Positions 47,007 to 55,902 of a DNA stretch of 64,000 nt are shown here, piece by piece (position 1 is the stretch's first letter; every line of letters starts with the position of its first letter). The stretch covers positions 14,290-78,289 of the forward strand of contig JAZDHY010000111.1 of assembly GCA_043805435.1 (NCBI GenBank). The letters run 5' to 3'. A program made the position numbers and the translations under genes. The notes beneath the pieces were generated by a model, which was not told the origin of the DNA, did not search any database, and saw nothing but the letters and a program-made list of their open reading frames with translations. The stretch comes from JAEXOD01 sp043805435. Its GTDB lineage: Bacteria; Bacteroidota; Ignavibacteria; Ignavibacteriales; Melioribacteraceae.

Positions 47007-47024
47007 AAGCAAAAATTGAACCAA
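47007..47024 (-). promoter_or_regulatory. Candidate sigma-54 promoter of pilin 2
   Basis: The minus strand reads TTGGTTCAATTTTTGCTT: GG, exactly ten bases, GC, with a full -12 TTGCT; the -24 CAC is replaced by TTC. Transcription would start near 46998, leaving a 25-nt leader with the AGAGGA ribosome site. An NtrC-family activator is encoded 15 kb away next to the same operon. Confidence 0.5.
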
Positions 47025-47728
47025 AATAATGTACGTCCGGCAATTGTCTGAAGGGTCAATTTAAAATGGAGATATTAAATTAATGAAGGTTTTTAGCAAA
47101 TATAAGCATATACTCAATAGTAAATCTTTTAAGGATGGGTTTTATTAGCAAAAAATGCTTAAAAATAGATATTCTATTACGCAGTAAAGTTGCCTGTGAA
47201 TGTAAAAATAATTCCCCAAAATTAATTATTCAACACAATATACTTAATTTGGCGGAAAAATTTTAGGCAAGAGGAGTATAAATTTGGGACGCTCATGTAA
47301 AATTCAAAACGGTTCGAGTATTTCTTAATTATGTTAAATTATTGAAAATAAGGCACTTACATCCCAAAGGTTTGTGTGTAAATTATTCTCGAATTGATAA
47401 TATGCGTAAGTTAATTCTAAAAGCAAAAATAAAACCACAATTAATTTGTCTATTTCTTGTGTTGGGAGAATAAAAATAACAAGAATATTTGTGTATTAAA
47501 AAAAATTCGGTTTGAATAATTAAAAAATCAAATTCGTGTTTAGAAATTTAAAATATTAACAAACGATTTAATATTTAACACTTAATTGGTACAAATATTT
47601 GAACATTTTTAGCTGGATAATAATGCAGAATTGTTTTCAGATCATTCTAAAAAACAACCTTAAATTATAAAAGGTAAAAGTTACATGTAAAAAAAGGAAA
47701 TGCGGTATTAACCGCATCTCTAAAATAA
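47025..47728. other. Gene-free region upstream of the pilin genes
   Basis: These 704 bp lie between the aspS stop and the pilin 2 promoter. No supported ORF or RNA was recognised. Apart from the aspS terminator at its right end it is AT-rich, with AT-rich direct repeats near 47549-47584. It is long enough to hold enhancer sites for an NtrC-type activator. Confidence 0.55.
47700..47717 (-). terminator. Terminator of aspS
   Basis: ATGCGGT and ACCGCAT pair around a 4-nt loop 11 bp past the aspS stop; on the minus strand the stem is followed by TTTCCTTTTTTT. Confidence 0.75.
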
Positions 47729-49495
47729 TTATCTTAATCTTATATGTAAATCCTTTAATTGGATATCGTCAACAAAAGAAGGGCAGTCGTCCATTAAAGA
47801 TGAACCGCTTGATGTTTTTGGGAAAGCCATTACATCACGTATTGAAGATTCACCTGCAAAAAGCATTACAAGTCGATCTAAGCCAAAAGCAATTCCACCA
47901 TGAGGAGGAGCACCAAACTTAAAAGCATTTAATATTTGACCAAATTTTTCTTCTGCGTCTTCCGATGAAATTCCTAAAGCTTTAAACATAATTTTTTGTA
48001 ATTCGGCATCATGAATTCTAATACTGCCGCCGGCAATCTCATTTCCGTTTAATACAAGGTCATAGGCTCGTGCCTTAACTCTTGCAGGGTCTGATTCCAT
48101 ATATTGTATGTCATCAATATCAGGTGATGTAAAAGGGTGATGCATGGCATAAAAACGTTTTGTGTCTTCATCCCATTCAAATAAAGGAAATTCAGTTACC
48201 CAAAGTAACGCAGGAATGTCATTATCCGGAATAATATTCATTCTTTTTGCCATTTCCAAACGTAAGTTACCCATAATGGTAAGAGTTTTTAATTTTGGAC
48301 CTGAAAGAATAAATACTAAGTCACCAACTTTTGCATTTGTTTGTTTTATAATATTTTGTTTTTCTTCATCGGTCAAAAACTTAGCAATTGGTGCATCAAG
48401 ACCATCTTCTTTAACACGCATCCAAATTAATCCGCCCGCACCCATTTTTTTAACAAAATCCGTTAATCCGTCTAACTGATTACGAGTATATTCGCCGCAG
48501 CCTTCTGCTAATAAAGAAGTAATAATGCCTTTATTTTCAACTGCTTCTTTAAAGACTCTAAATTCGGAATTAGCAAATACATTATTTAAAGTAACCATTT
48601 CCAAGTCGAATTTTAAATTTGGTTTGTCACTTCCGTATTTTTCCATAGCTTCACTAAACGGTAATCGCTTAAGAGGTAAAGGTAAATCGTAATTTTTTAT
48701 TTCTTTATAAAACCTCTTCATCAAACCTTCAACAATTTCATAAATATCTTCTGTATCAACAAAAGACATTTCAACATCAATTTGAGTGAATTCAGGTTGT
48801 CTGTCTGCTCGTAAATCTTCATCGCGGAAACATTTAACAATTTGAAAATATCTATCTAAACCCGAAACCATCAATAATTGTTTATATTGTTGCGGTGATT
48901 GTGGTAAAGCATAAAATTTGCCTTTATGTAACCTGCTTGGTACAAGAAAATCGCGAGCACCTTCGGGTGTACTTTTCATTAATACCGGAGTTTCAATTTC
49001 CAGAAATGAATTTTCGTCAAAATACTTGCGCGAAATTTGACAAACTTTATGACGCATGAGCATGTTATTTTGCATTTTGCTTCTGCGTAGATCAAGATAA
49101 CGATATTTTAATCTTAAATCTTCGTTTACATCAATATCGTCTTTAATTTGAAACGGGGGAGTAACAGCGTGATTAAGAATAGTTATTTTTTCCACCATCA
49201 CATCAATAAAACCGGTAGTTAACTGAATATTTTCAGTGCCGTCCGGTCTTTTTCTAACCTTCCCTTCAATTGAAATTACAAACTCAGAGCGTAAATCCTT
49301 TGAATTTTCGTGAGCTTGCAAATTAAAAGTCGGTTCAAATACAATTTGGGTAATTCCGTACCTATCGCGTAAATCAATAAATGTTACGCCACCTAAATCC
49401 CGGCGATTATCAACCCAGCCGTTTAATACAACTGCTTCTCCAATATGAAGTTCGCTTAACTCTCCACACGTGTGGGTTCTTTTTTTGAATTTCAT
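47729..49495 (-). CDS. aspS: Aspartyl-tRNA synthetase
   Basis: This 588-residue class II synthetase charges tRNA-Asp. It has the N-terminal OB anticodon-binding domain (GWVDNRRDLGGVTFIDLRDR), motif 2 region (FRDEDLRADRQPEFTQID), the bacterial GAD insertion (about 290-420) and motif 3 GIAFGLDRLVML. The open frame extends to 49561, but the ATG at 49495 gives the standard start (MKFKKRTHTCGEL) and standard length of ~588. It is divergent from nagA. Whether it also charges tRNA-Asn cannot be judged here. Confidence 0.97.
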   Translation of the reverse strand: MKFKKRTHTCGELSELHIGEAVVLNGWVDNRRDLGGVTFIDLRDRYGITQIVFEPTFNLQAHENSKDLRSEFVISIEGKVRKRPDGTENIQLTTGFIDVMVEKITILNHAVTPPFQIKDDIDVNEDLRLKYRYLDLRRSKMQNNMLMRHKVCQISRKYFDENSFLEIETPVLMKSTPEGARDFLVPSRLHKGKFYALPQSPQQYKQLLMVSGLDRYFQIVKCFRDEDLRADRQPEFTQIDVEMSFVDTEDIYEIVEGLMKRFYKEIKNYDLPLPLKRLPFSEAMEKYGSDKPNLKFDLEMVTLNNVFANSEFRVFKEAVENKGIITSLLAEGCGEYTRNQLDGLTDFVKKMGAGGLIWMRVKEDGLDAPIAKFLTDEEKQNIIKQTNAKVGDLVFILSGPKLKTLTIMGNLRLEMAKRMNIIPDNDIPALLWVTEFPLFEWDEDTKRFYAMHHPFTSPDIDDIQYMESDPARVKARAYDLVLNGNEIAGGSIRIHDAELQKIMFKALGISSEDAEEKFGQILNAFKFGAPPHGGIAFGLDRLVMLFAGESSIRDVMAFPKTSSGSSLMDDCPSFVDDIQLKDLHIRLR

Positions 49496-49549
49496 CGTAA
49501 TCTTGATCCATGAATTTTTAAAGTTAACCTGCAAATTACGGAAAAAATA

Positions 49550-49582
49550 TTTGTTAAACAATGCATATGTAAGGTATTTTTG
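49550..49582 (+). promoter_or_regulatory. Bacteroidota-type promoter of nagA
   Basis: TTTG at 49550-49553, a 21-bp spacer and TATTTTTG at 49575-49582 fit the TTTG/TAnnTTTG consensus fully. Transcription would start near 49588-49590, which makes the ATG at 49591 almost leaderless and favours a downstream start. Confidence 0.6.
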
Positions 49583-49611
49583 TTATATTAATGCATAATT
49601 ATGGAATGTTT

Positions 49612-50769
49612 ATGCAAAACGGACTTTTATTAAAAAATTGTTACTTGTACAGTAACCCCGATTACAAAACCGATATATTAATAAATAACGGAAAAATAGC
49701 AAAGTTTGGTAAAATAGAAAAATTTAACGGAACTATTGTTGAAGGAAACGGCTTAACTGCATTGCCCGGATTAATTGAAGTTCATATACAGGGAGCCGGA
49801 GGTGCTGACGTACTTGATAATAGTGAAGAAAGTTTGTTAACTATTAGCAATACACTTGCAAAATTGGGTACAACCGGTTTTCTTGCAACCACCGTTGTAA
49901 AACCAACAATAAATAATAATCATCTTAAATTAACAAAAAAGCTGTTTAATAAACCCCTTAATGGAGCTACAATATTAGGTGTTCATTTGGAAGGCCCGTT
50001 TATTAATGTAAATCGGAAAGGGGGGATAGATTCAGGTTCGATTTATGATTCTTCATTAAAGAAGCTTTTGGAAATACTTGAAGCAACCGGAGATTCGTTA
50101 AAAATGATGACAATAGCACCTGAATTACCGGGGAATATTGAAATTATTGAGGAGTTGGTCAACAGGGGAATTATTGCATCTTTTGCACATTCAGAGGCAA
50201 ATTATGAACAGACAAAAACAGGTTTTAATTCCGGAATATCTCATGTAACCCATATATTTAATGCAATGAATTCAATGCATCACAGGCAGCCGGGGCCAAT
50301 TGCGGCAATAATTGAAAACGGGAAAATTCCATGTCAAATTATTAGTGACGGTCATCATTTACATCCGGGGATAATTAAGTTTTTATATAATACAATAGGC
50401 ATTGATAATTGTATTTGTATAACTGATGGTGTACAGGCAATGGGCTTACCTGAGGGTGAGTATATTTATAATGGCAAAAAATATATATCTAAAGCCGGTG
50501 CCGGCCGTTATTACGATGGTACTTTAATTGGTTCAACTTTTTCGTTATTAAAAATAATGCAAAAGTTTTTAGAATTTACCGGTTGTTCGTTATATGAAGC
50601 TGTTCAGACCGTATCCTTAAATCCCGCCAAATTGTTAAAAATTGATAATAGGAAAGGGAGTTTGGAAATTGGAAAAGACGCCGATATAATTTTAATAGAT
50701 AAAGATTTTAACAATTATTATACAGTAATTGAAGGACGTGAGGTTTTTAATAATATCTGTAAGAAATAA
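49612..50769 (+). CDS. nagA: N-acetylglucosamine-6-phosphate deacetylase
   Basis: NagA removes acetate from GlcNAc-6-P in amino-sugar recycling. This amidohydrolase has the family motifs EVHIQGAGG, GVHLEGPF (metal Glu), SHVTHIFNAM (metal His), DGHHLHP and the catalytic Asp in ITDGVQAMGLPEG, ending with the usual GKDADIILID. In-frame ATGs lie at 49591, 49606 and 49612; I chose 49612 because GGA stands at a suitable distance and the promoter points to a short leader, but 49591 (392 residues) is possible. There is no nagB next to it. A strong hairpin follows the stop. Confidence 0.94.
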   Translation: MQNGLLLKNCYLYSNPDYKTDILINNGKIAKFGKIEKFNGTIVEGNGLTALPGLIEVHIQGAGGADVLDNSEESLLTISNTLAKLGTTGFLATTVVKPTINNNHLKLTKKLFNKPLNGATILGVHLEGPFINVNRKGGIDSGSIYDSSLKKLLEILEATGDSLKMMTIAPELPGNIEIIEELVNRGIIASFAHSEANYEQTKTGFNSGISHVTHIFNAMNSMHHRQPGPIAAIIENGKIPCQIISDGHHLHPGIIKFLYNTIGIDNCICITDGVQAMGLPEGEYIYNGKKYISKAGAGRYYDGTLIGSTFSLLKIMQKFLEFTGCSLYEAVQTVSLNPAKLLKIDNRKGSLEIGKDADIILIDKDFNNYYTVIEGREVFNNICKK

Positions 50770-50777
50770 ATAAAATA

Positions 50778-50812
50778 TTACCGGAGGTTAAATTGTTTTT
50801 AACTTCCGGTAA
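50778..50812. terminator. Bidirectional terminator between nagA and the chemoreceptor gene
   Basis: TTACCGGAGGTTAAA and TTTAACTTCCGGTAA form a 15-bp stem with one G-T pair and a 5-nt loop, between two convergent genes. Confidence 0.8.
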
Positions 50813-50820
50813 ATTAATAA

Positions 50821-52734
50821 TTAATTTAAATATTTAGTATTTTTATTCTTTTTAAAATTTATAGGTTTTTTTTGAATTGAATTAATAGACCTATCTGTTG
50901 AAACTTTAAAATGTGCAACTAAATTTTGTAATTCTTCAGTTAATCTATTTAATGATTCTGCAGCGTGTGCAACTTGTTGAACACTACCGGCAGATTGCTG
51001 CGAAACATTATTAATACTTTCTATACTTTTGCTTATTTGTTCGGCAGTTGAAGATTGTTCTTCACTTGCAGCCGCTACTTGATTAACCATGTCTTCAACT
51101 TTTAAAGAACTTACAATTATTTCTTTAAGTGAATTACCGGCTTTGTTAACTAACTCTTTACCAATTTCCACTTCTTGTGTGCCCGAATTCATAGAAATTA
51201 CAGCACCGGTAGTTTCTTTTTGAATATGATTAATCATTGTTGCAATTTCTTTTGTAGCCTTTGAAGTTCTTTCGGCAAGTTTTCTAACTTCATCTGCAAC
51301 AACAGCAAAACCACGACCTTGTTCTCCGGCTCGTGCTGCTTCAATTGCAGCATTTAATGCAAGAAGGTTTGTTTGATCTGCAATATCATTAATTACCTGA
51401 ATAATTTCACCAATTTGATCACTGCTTTTACCAAGCTCTGTAACAATAGAGGCTGCATTACTAACTACTTCGGCAATTCGGTTCATGCCATTAACAGACT
51501 CTTTTACTACCTGACCGCCTTCTTTTGCAAAAACTCCTGCCTGTTTGGCTGTTTCTGCAGCAGCTGATGCATGTCGGGTTGTTTCAAGAATTGTTTTTGT
51601 CATTTCTTCAATTGCGCCTGCCACTTCTGATGTTTGAGCACTTTGTTCTTCTGCACCTGCAGCCATTTCTTCAGTGGACGCTGAAATTTGAGTGGAAGAA
51701 CTTGCAGTTGTTTCGACAGATTCTCTAACCTTAGAAATTAATTCACCAATACGACTAACGGCCAAATTAAAACCGTTAAAAAGTTTACCAAAATTATCAT
51801 CTTTTCCGGCCTTTAATGAAACAGTTAAATCACCTTCGGCAAATTTATCCATTTCAATAATCATTTTGGAAACGCTATCGGTTAAATAGTTTTCAATAGA
51901 TGTAAACTTTGTAACATCTTGAACAACCTCAATATGTCCGTTTTTTTCACCTCTGGAATTATATAAATAAGCAACATCAACTTGAAAATCCATATCTAAA
52001 CCGGGTTGAGTAAAAAAGGAAGTCTTTTCTCCACGTTTTAAACAGTTAACTCCGCACCTTGCTGAATTACATATATCGGCACCCCAGTTACTGCATTGTA
52101 CTCCAATAACATCTTTTCGTTTTTTGCCGGTAACAGACTCGGCAGCTTTATTAATAAAAGTCCAGTTCATACTCAAATCTGTTACAGAGATTGGGAAAGG
52201 AATGGAATCCAGTAGCTGTTCGTACCAAAAATGCTTTTCTTTTAAATAAGCTATCATTTCTTTTGTTGAATTGGCTAATTGGTTAACACCACCGCTTCCT
52301 TGGATAAGTTTTTCGGAAATATTGGCATCAAGCTTTCCATTTGCAATTTGTTTAGTTGCTTCATTCATTTCTTTTATTGGATCAAGAAATTTAAGTTTAA
52401 CATAAAAATAGCCAATAAATAAAAGTATGGCAATAATTATTAGAACTGTTGTTAAGCTGTATCCTTGTTCCGGTGTTTCAGTTACAAAGGCAAATAATGA
52501 TAAAGAAGCAAAATTAAGTTTGGAAGTTTTTTCTGAAAAATTTTCTGAATTAAACGAGAAAACAATTTTAGGCATGCTTTGTAAACTTGCGTTTGCATTC
52601 GAGTGGTTAGAAAGGATTGAATTGTTATTAATATTAAAATAAAACGATAAAAATAATATAAATAACAATAAGAAAAAAATTACTTTTACATGAGAAATTA
52701 GACTTAAATTTTTTGATGGTATTAATCTAAACAT
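50821..52734 (-). CDS. Methyl-accepting chemotaxis protein with a cysteine-rich PAS domain
   Basis: This 637-residue chemoreceptor has TM1 at about 16-34, a short periplasmic loop (~60 residues), TM2 about 92-112, HAMP (about 113-165), a PAS domain (about 170-290), a second HAMP-like segment and the MCP signalling hairpin (about 340-610), with the invariant tip DQTNLLALNAAIEAARAGE. The PAS domain carries four clustered cysteines (about 208-231: QCSNWG, DICNS, RCGVNC). With such a small periplasmic loop, sensing is probably cytoplasmic through PAS. It could feed flagellar or pilus-type chemosensory arrays; no che genes are in the window. GAGGTTAAT precedes the ATG. Confidence 0.93.
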   Translation of the reverse strand: MFRLIPSKNLSLISHVKVIFFLLLFILFLSFYFNINNNSILSNHSNANASLQSMPKIVFSFNSENFSEKTSKLNFASLSLFAFVTETPEQGYSLTTVLIIIAILLFIGYFYVKLKFLDPIKEMNEATKQIANGKLDANISEKLIQGSGGVNQLANSTKEMIAYLKEKHFWYEQLLDSIPFPISVTDLSMNWTFINKAAESVTGKKRKDVIGVQCSNWGADICNSARCGVNCLKRGEKTSFFTQPGLDMDFQVDVAYLYNSRGEKNGHIEVVQDVTKFTSIENYLTDSVSKMIIEMDKFAEGDLTVSLKAGKDDNFGKLFNGFNLAVSRIGELISKVRESVETTASSSTQISASTEEMAAGAEEQSAQTSEVAGAIEEMTKTILETTRHASAAAETAKQAGVFAKEGGQVVKESVNGMNRIAEVVSNAASIVTELGKSSDQIGEIIQVINDIADQTNLLALNAAIEAARAGEQGRGFAVVADEVRKLAERTSKATKEIATMINHIQKETTGAVISMNSGTQEVEIGKELVNKAGNSLKEIIVSSLKVEDMVNQVAAASEEQSSTAEQISKSIESINNVSQQSAGSVQQVAHAAESLNRLTEELQNLVAHFKVSTDRSINSIQKKPINFKKNKNTKYLN

Positions 52735-52898
52735 ATTAACCTCGAAAAGATTATTGAAGTGGATTTTAGGCAGTACTAAAATATAGAACAGGGCTAAAAT
52801 TTAAAAATGAAAAAATTAATTCTGGATATATTATCGAACATTAACTAAATTTGTTTAATTAATGTTCAAATGTATAAACATTACTTATTGTAAATTTT

Positions 52899-53804
52899 AT
52901 GAAAAATAAAAATCTATTATCCGTTTTTTTAGCAATTTTGGTAACAGTGCTTTGGTCCACCTCATTTATAATTATTAAATTTGGTTTAGAAGAAATACCA
53001 CCGCTATTATATGCGGGATTAAGGTATTTTATTGCTTTTTTATGTTTTTTACCAATAATTTTAAAACAAAAATATATTGCAGAAATAAAACAGCTTAGCA
53101 AAAATGATTGGTGGGAACTTGTATTGCTTGGAGTAGTGTTTTATACTTTAACACAGGGAATGCAATTTTTAGGTTTATCCTACTTGCCGGCGGTATTGGT
53201 TAGTTTAATTTTGAATTTTACGCCATTGATTGTGGCCCTATTAGGAATAGGATTGTTAAAAGAAGCTCCTCGTTTTAATCAATGGATGGGGATAATATTT
53301 TTTATTCTAGGGATTTTAATCTATTTTTTGCCTGTAAAAGTAACCGAAAAAGAGATTGTAGGTATTATTATTATGTTGTTTGGAACGGTTTTTAATGCCG
53401 TTTCGGCATTATTAGGAAGGCATATAAATAAAAAGGGTAAAATTTCAACAATTGTAATAACAGCAATTAGTATGGGTATCGGTTCAATAATAATGCTTAC
53501 AATTGGTTTAAGTTTTTATAATATGCCTTCTTTAAGTTTAAACACGTTGGTTTTATTATTATGGCTGGCTGTTATAAATACAGCAGTTGCTTTTACAATA
53601 TGGAATTACACATTAAAACACTTAAATGCAGTTGAATCGAGTATTATAAACGGAACAATGTTAATTCAAATTGGAGCTTTGGCGTGGATTATGTTGGGTG
53701 AAGAAATTACAGTTAAAGAATCAATTGGTATGCTGATTGCTGCAATAGGCGCTGTACTTGTTCAATTAAAATTTAATAAAAATTTTTATACTTTAAAAAA
53801 ATGA
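52899..53804 (+). CDS. EamA/DMT-family transporter
   Basis: This 301-residue inner-membrane protein has ten hydrophobic helices in two EamA repeats of five. Typical elements are LWSTSFIIIKFGL in helix 1, LRYFIAFLCFLP in helix 2, and the matching second repeat ending LIAAIGAVLVQL. DMT carriers usually export metabolites such as amino acids or take up nucleotide sugars; the substrate is unknown. It stands apart from its neighbours, divergent from the chemoreceptor gene. Confidence 0.9.
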   Translation: MKNKNLLSVFLAILVTVLWSTSFIIIKFGLEEIPPLLYAGLRYFIAFLCFLPIILKQKYIAEIKQLSKNDWWELVLLGVVFYTLTQGMQFLGLSYLPAVLVSLILNFTPLIVALLGIGLLKEAPRFNQWMGIIFFILGILIYFLPVKVTEKEIVGIIIMLFGTVFNAVSALLGRHINKKGKISTIVITAISMGIGSIIMLTIGLSFYNMPSLSLNTLVLLLWLAVINTAVAFTIWNYTLKHLNAVESSIINGTMLIQIGALAWIMLGEEITVKESIGMLIAAIGAVLVQLKFNKNFYTLKK

Positions 53805-53876
53805 AAATTTTTCGATAATAATATTTCATAGCAAAAATTTTGTACTTATATTTGCATAACATATAATAGATAAAAT

Positions 53877-54593
53877 ATGATCGGAAAAGACAGAATAATT
53901 AGTTTTACATTTAAATTTACGTATTTAGATGGAAAAGAGACGGTTTTTAATATTAATATTGAACCGGTTACTATGAATTTATTGCATAAAAACGATCAAG
54001 AACTGCCTGAGTGGGTTAAATTAGAAAAATTTAAATGCAGCCATTGTCCGCTTGATACAGAAAAAAACGTTTATTGTCCTGTTGCTGTAAATTTAATAGA
54101 TGTTATTAAAGAATTTAATAATGTTCCATCTTATGAAAAAGTGAAAATTGAAGTATTATCCAATGAAAGAGGATACTTCAAAAATGCTGATATACAGAGC
54201 GGGGTAAGCAGCCTTTTGGGCATATTAATGGTTACAAGCGGATGCCCGATAATGGGTAAATTAAAACCAATGGTAAGGTTTCATCTACCGTTTGCTACAT
54301 TAGAAGAAACGGAATTTAAAGTGTTTTCGATGTATTTGCTTGCACAATTTATTAGAAAAGTACATGGAAAAGAACCTGATTGGGAATTAAAAAACTTAGC
54401 AAAAATTTACGATGATATTAAAATTCTTAACCAAAATGTTGCTGCGCAAATTGCTGATTTAGAAGCCAGAGATGCAAGTATAAATTCTGTTGTTGTTCTA
54501 AATAACTTTGCCGATATTGTAACATTTAATCTGGAAGATCAAGACCTCTCAAATTTTATAAACTATTATAAAAATTATTTAGAAGAAGAATAA
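53877..54593 (+). CDS. Conserved cytosolic protein of unknown function, CxxC-containing (DUF6901-like)
   Basis: This 238-residue protein has no signal peptide or TM helix. Distinctive parts are a beta-rich start, CSHCPLD then YCPVAVNL (four Cys with a likely metal-binding spacing, about residues 48-64), a central GVSSLLGILMVTSGCPIM and FHLPFATLEETEF, and a helical C-terminus. I recognise the pattern from a conserved unknown family (DUF6901 by memory), whose function has not been established. A TATATTTG box upstream (about 53850) suits its promoter. Its neighbours do not suggest a role. Confidence 0.68.
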   Translation: MIGKDRIISFTFKFTYLDGKETVFNINIEPVTMNLLHKNDQELPEWVKLEKFKCSHCPLDTEKNVYCPVAVNLIDVIKEFNNVPSYEKVKIEVLSNERGYFKNADIQSGVSSLLGILMVTSGCPIMGKLKPMVRFHLPFATLEETEFKVFSMYLLAQFIRKVHGKEPDWELKNLAKIYDDIKILNQNVAAQIADLEARDASINSVVVLNNFADIVTFNLEDQDLSNFINYYKNYLEEE

Positions 54594-54743
54594 ATAACCT
54601 AAAATATTTTTATATTACCAAGTGCCAAGACAAAATGATTAGTTTTTTTGTTAAATAACTATACTTGACTAATATATTGTTGTAAAAATATTTATCTTAA
54701 TAGGTTAGATATTTATTTTTATTGCATAAATGGCAGAATAAAA

Positions 54744-55889
54744 ATGAAAAAAATTTTAATTTTAGGTTCAACCGGTTCAATAGGTGTAAATTCTCTTAAT
54801 GTTATAAGAGAATTTAAAGAGCAGTTTAAAGTTGAAGCTTTAACTACAAATACAAATATTGGTTTGCTTAAACAACAAATTGAAGAGTTTAATCCTAAAT
54901 GTGTTGTTGTAAGAGATGAAGTCTCTGCTGCAAAATTGCAAGGCCAAATTAAAAACGATGTTAAAGTTTATTCGGGGCATCAAGGTTTAGTTGACATTGC
55001 TAAAGATGCAGATTACGATATTGTAATTTCTTCGTTAGTTGGTTTTGCGGGATTGGCACCAACAATTGAATCGATAAAGCGTGGAAAAAGGATTGCTTTA
55101 GCAAACAAAGAAACTTTGGTTGCAGCCGGTGAACTTGTGATTGGATTATGTGAAAAATATAAATCCGAAATTGTTCCTGTTGATTCGGAACATAGTGCTA
55201 TTTTTCAATGTTTGGTTGGTGAAAATGTAAAAAACGTAAAAAAAATTATATTAACAGCTTCCGGTGGTCCTTTTTTACATAAAAGTATAGAAGAATTAAA
55301 ACATGTTACAATTCAGGAGGCTTTAAACCATCCAAATTGGAGTATGGGAAGTAAAATAACTATCGATTCGGCAACAATGATGAACAAAGGGTTGGAAGTG
55401 ATTGAAGCCTTTTGGTTATTCCGTATTCCTAAAGAAAAACTTGAAGTTATCGTTCATCCTCAATCAATAATACATTCAATGGTTGAATATAATGATGGTT
55501 CTATTAAAGCGCAGTTAAGTTCGCCGGATATGAAAATCCCCATACAGTATGCGTTAAGTTATCCCGATAGATTGGAGAGTAGTTTTGTACAGACAAATTT
55601 TATAAAAGTAGGGAAATTAACATTTTTTGCACCGGATTTGGGAAAGAATAAATGTTTAAGACTTGCATACCAGGCATTGGAACAAGGAGGGAGTTCTTCT
55701 TGTATACTAAATGCTGCAAATGAAGTAGCTGTAAACAAATATTTAGCAGGCCAAATCAGTTTTATTGGAATTGCCGAAATGATTGAAGATGCATTAAATA
55801 CAATAAAAAATCACATAAAACCGGAATTAGGGACTATTTATGAGATTGATTTTAAAACAAGAAATTATTTATTAGGGAAATATAATTAG
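54744..55889 (+). CDS. dxr: 1-deoxy-D-xylulose-5-phosphate reductoisomerase
   Basis: Dxr (IspC) makes MEP in the non-mevalonate isoprenoid pathway with NADPH. The 381 residues show the Rossmann motif GSTGSIG (8-14), ANKETLVAAG, the metal/substrate motif PVDSEHSAIFQ, TASGGPF, HPNWSMGSKITIDSATMMNKGLE region and HPQSIIHSMVE. Length and order are normal. It is followed 13 bp later by rseP, the usual dxr-rseP pairing. Confidence 0.97.
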   Translation: MKKILILGSTGSIGVNSLNVIREFKEQFKVEALTTNTNIGLLKQQIEEFNPKCVVVRDEVSAAKLQGQIKNDVKVYSGHQGLVDIAKDADYDIVISSLVGFAGLAPTIESIKRGKRIALANKETLVAAGELVIGLCEKYKSEIVPVDSEHSAIFQCLVGENVKNVKKIILTASGGPFLHKSIEELKHVTIQEALNHPNWSMGSKITIDSATMMNKGLEVIEAFWLFRIPKEKLEVIVHPQSIIHSMVEYNDGSIKAQLSSPDMKIPIQYALSYPDRLESSFVQTNFIKVGKLTFFAPDLGKNKCLRLAYQALEQGGSSSCILNAANEVAVNKYLAGQISFIGIAEMIEDALNTIKNHIKPELGTIYEIDFKTRNYLLGKYN

Positions 55890-55902
55890 GAGAGATATAT
55901 AG

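Noticed and set aside
46974..47024. 17-residue longer leader for pilin 2
   Set aside because: AGAGGA stands just before the GTG at 46973 and the paralogue starts at the same residue.
47301..47330. tRNA-like GGTTCGA stretch
   Set aside because: No acceptor stem or cloverleaf could be formed around it.
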